Shown here: positions 59,597-64,000 of the stretch, piece after piece
Position numbering within the stretch: position 1 is the first letter of the stretch
Layout of the letters: each line of letters begins with the position of its first letter
Source: an uncultured Parabacteroides sp.
Lineage (GTDB): Bacteria; Bacteroidota; Bacteroidia; Bacteroidales; Tannerellaceae
Direction: 5' to 3'
Assembly: GCA_900541965.1 (NCBI GenBank)
Contig: UQLN01000013.1
Location: 1 to 64,000 of the forward strand
Length of the DNA stretch: 64,000 nt
Made by a program: the position numbers and the translations under genes
The notes under the pieces: model-generated
The model's input: the letters and a program-made list of their open reading frames with translations, nothing else
The model's database searches: none
Told to the model about the DNA's origin: nothing

Positions 59597-60979
59597 ATGA
59601 GAATAAAAATGAAATCAATATATAAAAGCTTTATAATAGCTGGTATAGCTGCAATGTCGACATCTTGTAACTATACAGATTTAAATCCGACTGACCAGGT
59701 GGACGATGATGCAGTGTTCAGTTCCATCTCTTCTTTGGAACAGGTCGTAAACGGTGCATATGCTAAAATATCCGTGACACAGATGATTCGTATGTCGTCT
59801 ATTTTGTCTGATGATGTATTGAAAGGCGGCCAGAACGGTGGAGCCAGCGACGATACGTTCCAATGGACTTATACCGCTTCTACCGGCGACCATAATGACC
59901 TTTGGTCTAAGGAATACGTGGTAATCAATCTGGTGAACCGTATCCTCGAAGGCGCTGAAAACCTGCAAGCTACTACGGATGCCGATAAAGCAAGCCTGAA
60001 TAACAGTATCGGTACGGCCAAGTTCCTGCGTGCATATAATAATCTGGAACTCCTGTTGTTTTTCTCTGATATAGAGAAAGGTGATTCCTATGGCATTCCT
60101 TATACATTCAAACCGGTTGTTCTGGAAACTCCGGGGCGTAATACGGTAAACGAATGCTTCGGTTATATGATTAAAGACCTGGAAGAAGCATTGCCGTTGT
60201 TGAAACAGACTACTCCGGAAGATCCCGTATATGTTTCCCAGACTGCCGTTAAAGCTCTGCTGGCACGTATCTATCTGTATATGAAAGATTATACGAAGGC
60301 TTATAACTATGCATCTGAAGCTTTGAAAGAAAAGCCTCTTGCAGAAATGGATAAATATGCCGAAATTTGGAGCGATAAAAGTAATGATGACGTTATCTGG
60401 AAACTAAAAAGACTGGTGGGGGATGAAACAATCGGTACTATTTACTGGAGTGCGGATAATAGTAGCGCTTTTGAACCGTCTGAAGCCCTGATTAACAGCT
60501 TCGATGCAAAGGATATTCGTTTAAATATTTTTATCGGCGATGGTGTAGACCGTGATGGTGTTCCTGTAAAACGGATGAATAAGTACAAAGGTACAACGGC
60601 TAATGTAGGGCTGGCAGATGGAAAAATGCTTCGTTCTTCTGAAATGTTGTTGATTATGGCTGAGGCGAAAGCTCAGACAAACCTGAAAGATGCGAGTGAT
60701 TTATTGAATACGCTGCGTGCACAACGTATCGAAGGATGGGTGGACACGGAGTATACGACTAAAGATGAATTTACCAAGCAATTATTACTGGAACGTCGCA
60801 GAGAGTTGTGTTTCGAAGGACACCGTTTCTTCGATATGAGACGTTACCAGCAACCAATAACCAAGGTGTCCATTAAAAAGACACTGGAAGTCGGAAACCA
60901 TCGTTGGATTATGCCGATACCTCTGGCAGAAATGCAAGGTAATCCGGTAATAGCCGGACAACAGAACCCTGGTTATTAA
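59597..60979 (+). CDS. SusD/RagB family surface glycan-binding lipoprotein
   Basis: The 460-aa lipoprotein (lipobox AAMSTSC) caps the SusC pore and binds substrate. An ATG at 59609 gives a cleaner signal (MKSIYKSFIIAG) and is an equally likely start. SusD landmarks: NPTDQVDDDAVFSSISSLEQ near the N-terminus, helical TPR-like repeats (ALLARIYLYMKDYTKAYNYA), and the C-terminal LLLERRRELCFEGHRFFDM and WIMPIPLAEMQGNP. It lies between the STN-SusC and a GH92 gene with gaps of 15 and 13 nt, clearly one operon. Confidence 0.96.
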   Translation: MRIKMKSIYKSFIIAGIAAMSTSCNYTDLNPTDQVDDDAVFSSISSLEQVVNGAYAKISVTQMIRMSSILSDDVLKGGQNGGASDDTFQWTYTASTGDHNDLWSKEYVVINLVNRILEGAENLQATTDADKASLNNSIGTAKFLRAYNNLELLLFFSDIEKGDSYGIPYTFKPVVLETPGRNTVNECFGYMIKDLEEALPLLKQTTPEDPVYVSQTAVKALLARIYLYMKDYTKAYNYASEALKEKPLAEMDKYAEIWSDKSNDDVIWKLKRLVGDETIGTIYWSADNSSAFEPSEALINSFDAKDIRLNIFIGDGVDRDGVPVKRMNKYKGTTANVGLADGKMLRSSEMLLIMAEAKAQTNLKDASDLLNTLRAQRIEGWVDTEYTTKDEFTKQLLLERRRELCFEGHRFFDMRRYQQPITKVSIKKTLEVGNHRWIMPIPLAEMQGNPVIAGQQNPGY

Positions 60980-60992
60980 TTTTTAGACTTAT

Positions 60993-63900
60993 ATGATAAA
61001 GAAAATTTTCCTGTATTGTGCCCTGTTTGCAGCGGTTCCCGCTCATGGACAGTTTGTCGACAAAGTAAATACCATTATCGGTACGAACGGCATGGGGCAT
61101 ACTTTTCCCGGAGCATGTGTTCCCTTTGGGGCAGTACAAGTAAGTCCGGATACAGACACCATCCCACATAACGTGGGAGGTGTCTATCAACCGAGGGCAT
61201 ATGAATATTGTGCCGGGTATCAACATAAAGACAGCTCGATTGTCGGTTTCAGCCATACCCATTTCAGCGGTACCGGGCATTCCGACTTGGGCGATATTCT
61301 GCTGATGCCTACCACCGGCGCCCTCAAATTGAATCCGGGTACAGCCGTAAATCCCGATAGCGGTTACCGTTCCCGTTTTTCACATGATACTGAAGTTTCC
61401 CGTCCGGGCTACTATGAAGTAATGCTGGCGGACTATGGTGTCAAAGCACAACTGACTGCAACAAAGCGTGCAGGTATTCATAAATATACCTATCCCCAGG
61501 GAGCCAATCAACGGGTTATTCTGGATATGATTCACGGTATTTATAATTATGACGGTAAAGTGCTCTGGACAAATATCCGGGTGGAAAACGATACATTGGT
61601 AACAGGTTACCGTATCACAAACGGCTGGGCTCGTACAAACTATACCTATTTTGCCATGTCATTCTCCAAACCGATTGTAAATTACGGTTGCGACGAGAAG
61701 GCAAAGGTCAATTACCGCGGCGGATATGGCAAGTTTAATATGAAGGAAAATTTTCCGGACATAGGCGGTCGTAAAATCGTTGCTTATTTTGATTTTGATC
61801 CCTCCGCTTCTTCCGACCTGGAAGTAAAGGTGGCCATATCTGGTGTCAGCACGGATGGTGCATTGAAGAACCTGCGTGCCGAAACTACCGGCAAGTCGTT
61901 TGAACAACTGGCTGCGTTGGCTGCGGACAACTGGAATGAAGCCTTGTCCGTGCTGGATGCCAAAGGTAGCGACGACCAGATTACGATGCTTTATACTTCG
62001 CTGTACCATACCATGATTAATCCGTCCGTATATGGTGATGTAGACGGCCAATACCGTGGTGTGGACCTGAATATCCATCAGGCTGACGGATTTACCAATT
62101 ATACTGTGTTCTCATTGTGGGATACCTACCGTGCTTTGCATCCGTTGTTTAATATTATCAACCGGGGTGTAAATACCGATATGGTTAAGTCGATGATGAA
62201 ACATTGCGAACAGAGCGTGCATCATGCACTGCCTATCTGGAGCCATATGGGGAATGAAAACTGGTGTATGATTGGTTACCATGCTGTTTCCGTATTGTCG
62301 GATGCAATAGCAAAAGGACTTCCGATCGACAGGGAAGCTGCATTGAAAGCGATGGAAAGCAGCTCGAACGTTCCTTATTATGACGGCACGGCCGATTGGA
62401 TTAAGTTAGGCTATGTTCCGCTGGAACGTTCCGGTAGCGCGGCTTCATTGAGCCTGGAATATGGTTATGACGACTGGGCGATTTATCAGGCAGCCAAGCT
62501 GTCCGGTAAAATGCAACTTGCCGACCGTTATTTGAAACGTACGGAAAACTATGCGAAGATATTCGATCCGGAAACCAAATATGCCCGTCCCCGTCATTCC
62601 GACGGAAGCTGGAAGAAAAACTTCAACCTGCTGGATACACACGGTCAGGGTTTTATTGAAGGAAATGCCCTGAACTATTCGTTCTATGTTCCTCAGGATG
62701 TAAACGGAATGATACGTCTTATGGGTGGCGACAAACAGTTCGTTTCCCGTCTGGACTCTTTGTTTACCATGCACTTGCCTGCCGAGTTCTTTGCGCATAC
62801 GGAAGATGTGACGGAAGAAGGTTTGCTGGGTGGATATGTACATGGAAACGAACCGAGCCATCATATTCCATTCCTTTACAACTGGACTTCACAACCGTGG
62901 AAAACCCAGTATTGGCAGCGTGAGATTATGAATAAGATGTACCGGAACAATATCGACGGTCTGTGCGGTAACGACGACTGTGGACAGATGTCGGCATGGT
63001 ATATCTTCTCTGCAATGGGTTTCTATCCGGTTTGTCCGGGAACAGACCAGTATGTATTAGGGGCTCCGTATCTACCGTATATCAAAGTGCGTTTGGAAAA
63101 CGGTAAGACTTTCGAGGTAAAGGCAGACAAGGTCAGCGATAAGAACCGTTACGTAAAAGCTGTCCGGCTGAACGGTAAACCTTATGCAAAAGGATATATC
63201 ACTCAGAAAGATATCATGGACGGCGGCGTTCTCGAATTCGATATGGCTTCTTCCCCGAATAAGAAACGGGTATTTACCGGAGAAAACCGTCCGTATTCTT
63301 TGACGGATGGAAAGGCGGTTGCCGATGCATCCGAACCTTGGAACTCTTATGATGTGGGGAAAGTGATTTTCAAGAATGTATCGCCGGATACACGCGGTTC
63401 CGGGATTTATGCACAGATTATTCCTAATCCGGAAGCTTATATCCAGAAACATGCCCGCAAGGTATTGGAAACGCTTTATTTCTCACCGGAAGACAGTATT
63501 CCCGGCATTCGTGAAATACATTATACATTGAAAGACTATAAAGGTGTTTCAGCCAAAGACGGTGCACCTCCTTCAATCAGTATTGTATATAGCACGAGTT
63601 GGATTGAAAAGAGTTTCGGCCAGCGTGATACGGCAAAGGTGGATGATGAAACCCGCGGTGTATTATACCACGAACTGACTCACGGTTTCCAACTGGAACC
63701 CCAGGGTATCGGTACATATGGTACGAACAAGACTTTCTGGGCGATGATCGAGGGGGTGGCAGATGCTGTCCGTTGCCTGAACGGTTGCTTTAAGGACGAA
63801 GACCGCCCGAAAGGGGGCAACTACAATGACGGATACCGCACCACCGGTTTCTTCTTTGCCTGGTTGACACACAATAAGGATAAGGATTTCCTGCGCAAGC

Positions 63901-64000
63901 TGAACCAGAGTACGCTAAGGGTAGTTCCCTGGTCTTTTGAGGGGGGTATCCAATATGCTTTGGGAAAAGACCAGCATGTGGAAGATTTGTGGAAAGAATA
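60993..64000 (+). CDS. GH92 alpha-mannosidase fused to a BSP-type (HELTH) metallopeptidase domain, cut by the window end
   Basis: An open frame of at least 1002 codons runs to the window end. It begins MIKKIFLYCALFAAVPAHGQ, a signal peptide. Residues about 22-745 are GH92 (GTNGMGHTFPGACVPFGAVQ, GFSHTHFSGTGHSDLGD), with Glu620 in VHGNEPSHH and Asp661/662 in CGNDDCGQMSAW. From about residue 788 the frame continues with no stop into a different domain like plant and bacterial basic secretory proteins: a HELTH zinc motif at residues 893-897 in GVLYHELTHGFQLEP, then FWAMIEGVADAVR and NYNDGYRTTGFFFAWL. Mannose trimming and proteolysis would thus act in one exported protein. The 3' end is missing. 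Confidence 0.9.
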   Translation, partial: MIKKIFLYCALFAAVPAHGQFVDKVNTIIGTNGMGHTFPGACVPFGAVQVSPDTDTIPHNVGGVYQPRAYEYCAGYQHKDSSIVGFSHTHFSGTGHSDLGDILLMPTTGALKLNPGTAVNPDSGYRSRFSHDTEVSRPGYYEVMLADYGVKAQLTATKRAGIHKYTYPQGANQRVILDMIHGIYNYDGKVLWTNIRVENDTLVTGYRITNGWARTNYTYFAMSFSKPIVNYGCDEKAKVNYRGGYGKFNMKENFPDIGGRKIVAYFDFDPSASSDLEVKVAISGVSTDGALKNLRAETTGKSFEQLAALAADNWNEALSVLDAKGSDDQITMLYTSLYHTMINPSVYGDVDGQYRGVDLNIHQADGFTNYTVFSLWDTYRALHPLFNIINRGVNTDMVKSMMKHCEQSVHHALPIWSHMGNENWCMIGYHAVSVLSDAIAKGLPIDREAALKAMESSSNVPYYDGTADWIKLGYVPLERSGSAASLSLEYGYDDWAIYQAAKLSGKMQLADRYLKRTENYAKIFDPETKYARPRHSDGSWKKNFNLLDTHGQGFIEGNALNYSFYVPQDVNGMIRLMGGDKQFVSRLDSLFTMHLPAEFFAHTEDVTEEGLLGGYVHGNEPSHHIPFLYNWTSQPWKTQYWQREIMNKMYRNNIDGLCGNDDCGQMSAWYIFSAMGFYPVCPGTDQYVLGAPYLPYIKVRLENGKTFEVKADKVSDKNRYVKAVRLNGKPYAKGYITQKDIMDGGVLEFDMASSPNKKRVFTGENRPYSLTDGKAVADASEPWNSYDVGKVIFKNVSPDTRGSGIYAQIIPNPEAYIQKHARKVLETLYFSPEDSIPGIREIHYTLKDYKGVSAKDGAPPSISIVYSTSWIEKSFGQRDTAKVDDETRGVLYHELTHGFQLEPQGIGTYGTNKTFWAMIEGVADAVRCLNGCFKDEDRPKGGNYNDGYRTTGFFFAWLTHNKDKDFLRKLNQSTLRVVPWSFEGGIQYALGKDQHVEDLWKE

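Overview
The window looks like chromosomal DNA from a gut Bacteroidales bacterium, most like Parabacteroides or Bacteroides. Evidence: many genes are preceded by the Bacteroidetes -7 promoter element TAnnTTTG, usually 20-50 nt before the start codon. There are SusC/SusD outer-membrane pairs, an ECF-sigma/FecR system, many lipoproteins, the arginine-pathway transcarbamylase argF' found in Bacteroides, and 6-bladed beta-propeller and DUF1735 lipoproteins. I see no phage, plasmid, transposase, rRNA or CRISPR locus.

Left part (1-12,800): a partial tRNA-Phe, the lpxK-thiL pair, an operon with a group-B-type [FeFe] hydrogenase, a PNGase F-like lipoprotein and a MarC protein, then a minus-strand mtaB / lipid A acyltransferase / glycosyltransferase operon, a beta-propeller lipoprotein, an acyl-CoA ligase and a tiny Ala/Glu-rich lipoprotein. 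Middle part (12,800-43,020): a TonB-type receptor, a 777-bp spacer with two large inverted repeats, an oxidoreductase/DoxX pair, a YwqK-repeat lipoprotein, NDH-2, and the amino-acid genes argF', proA, proB and proC. Among these lie a secreted S1/P1-nuclease or phospholipase-C-like protein with a possible C-terminal barrel and, upstream of proB, an array of eight 23-nt palindromic units. Next come an acyl-CoA synthetase with its XRE-cupin regulator, MscL, an AI-2E permease, a C1 peptidase, an NlpE-like lipoprotein, MscS, DPP-IV, a DNA glycosylase, MgtC and NhaD.

Right part (43,250-64,000): a glycoprotein (probably high-mannose N-glycan) utilisation region. One minus-strand block encodes a SusC-like porin with no adjacent SusD, a GH18-like glycan-binding protein broken by an in-frame TGA in its signal peptide, a DUF1735-LamG lipoprotein and an intact GH18 endo-beta-N-acetylglucosaminidase. 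After an ABC-F gene, a second block has a GH92 mannosidase, an ECF sigma factor, and divergently a FecR anti-sigma factor, an STN-containing SusC, SusD, and a second GH92 protein. That last ORF runs past the window end and carries a HELTH metallopeptidase domain of the basic-secretory-protein type after the mannosidase, so glycan trimming and protein cleavage appear joined in one polypeptide. With the distant PNGase F-like lipoprotein the organism seems equipped to take apart host glycoproteins by several routes.
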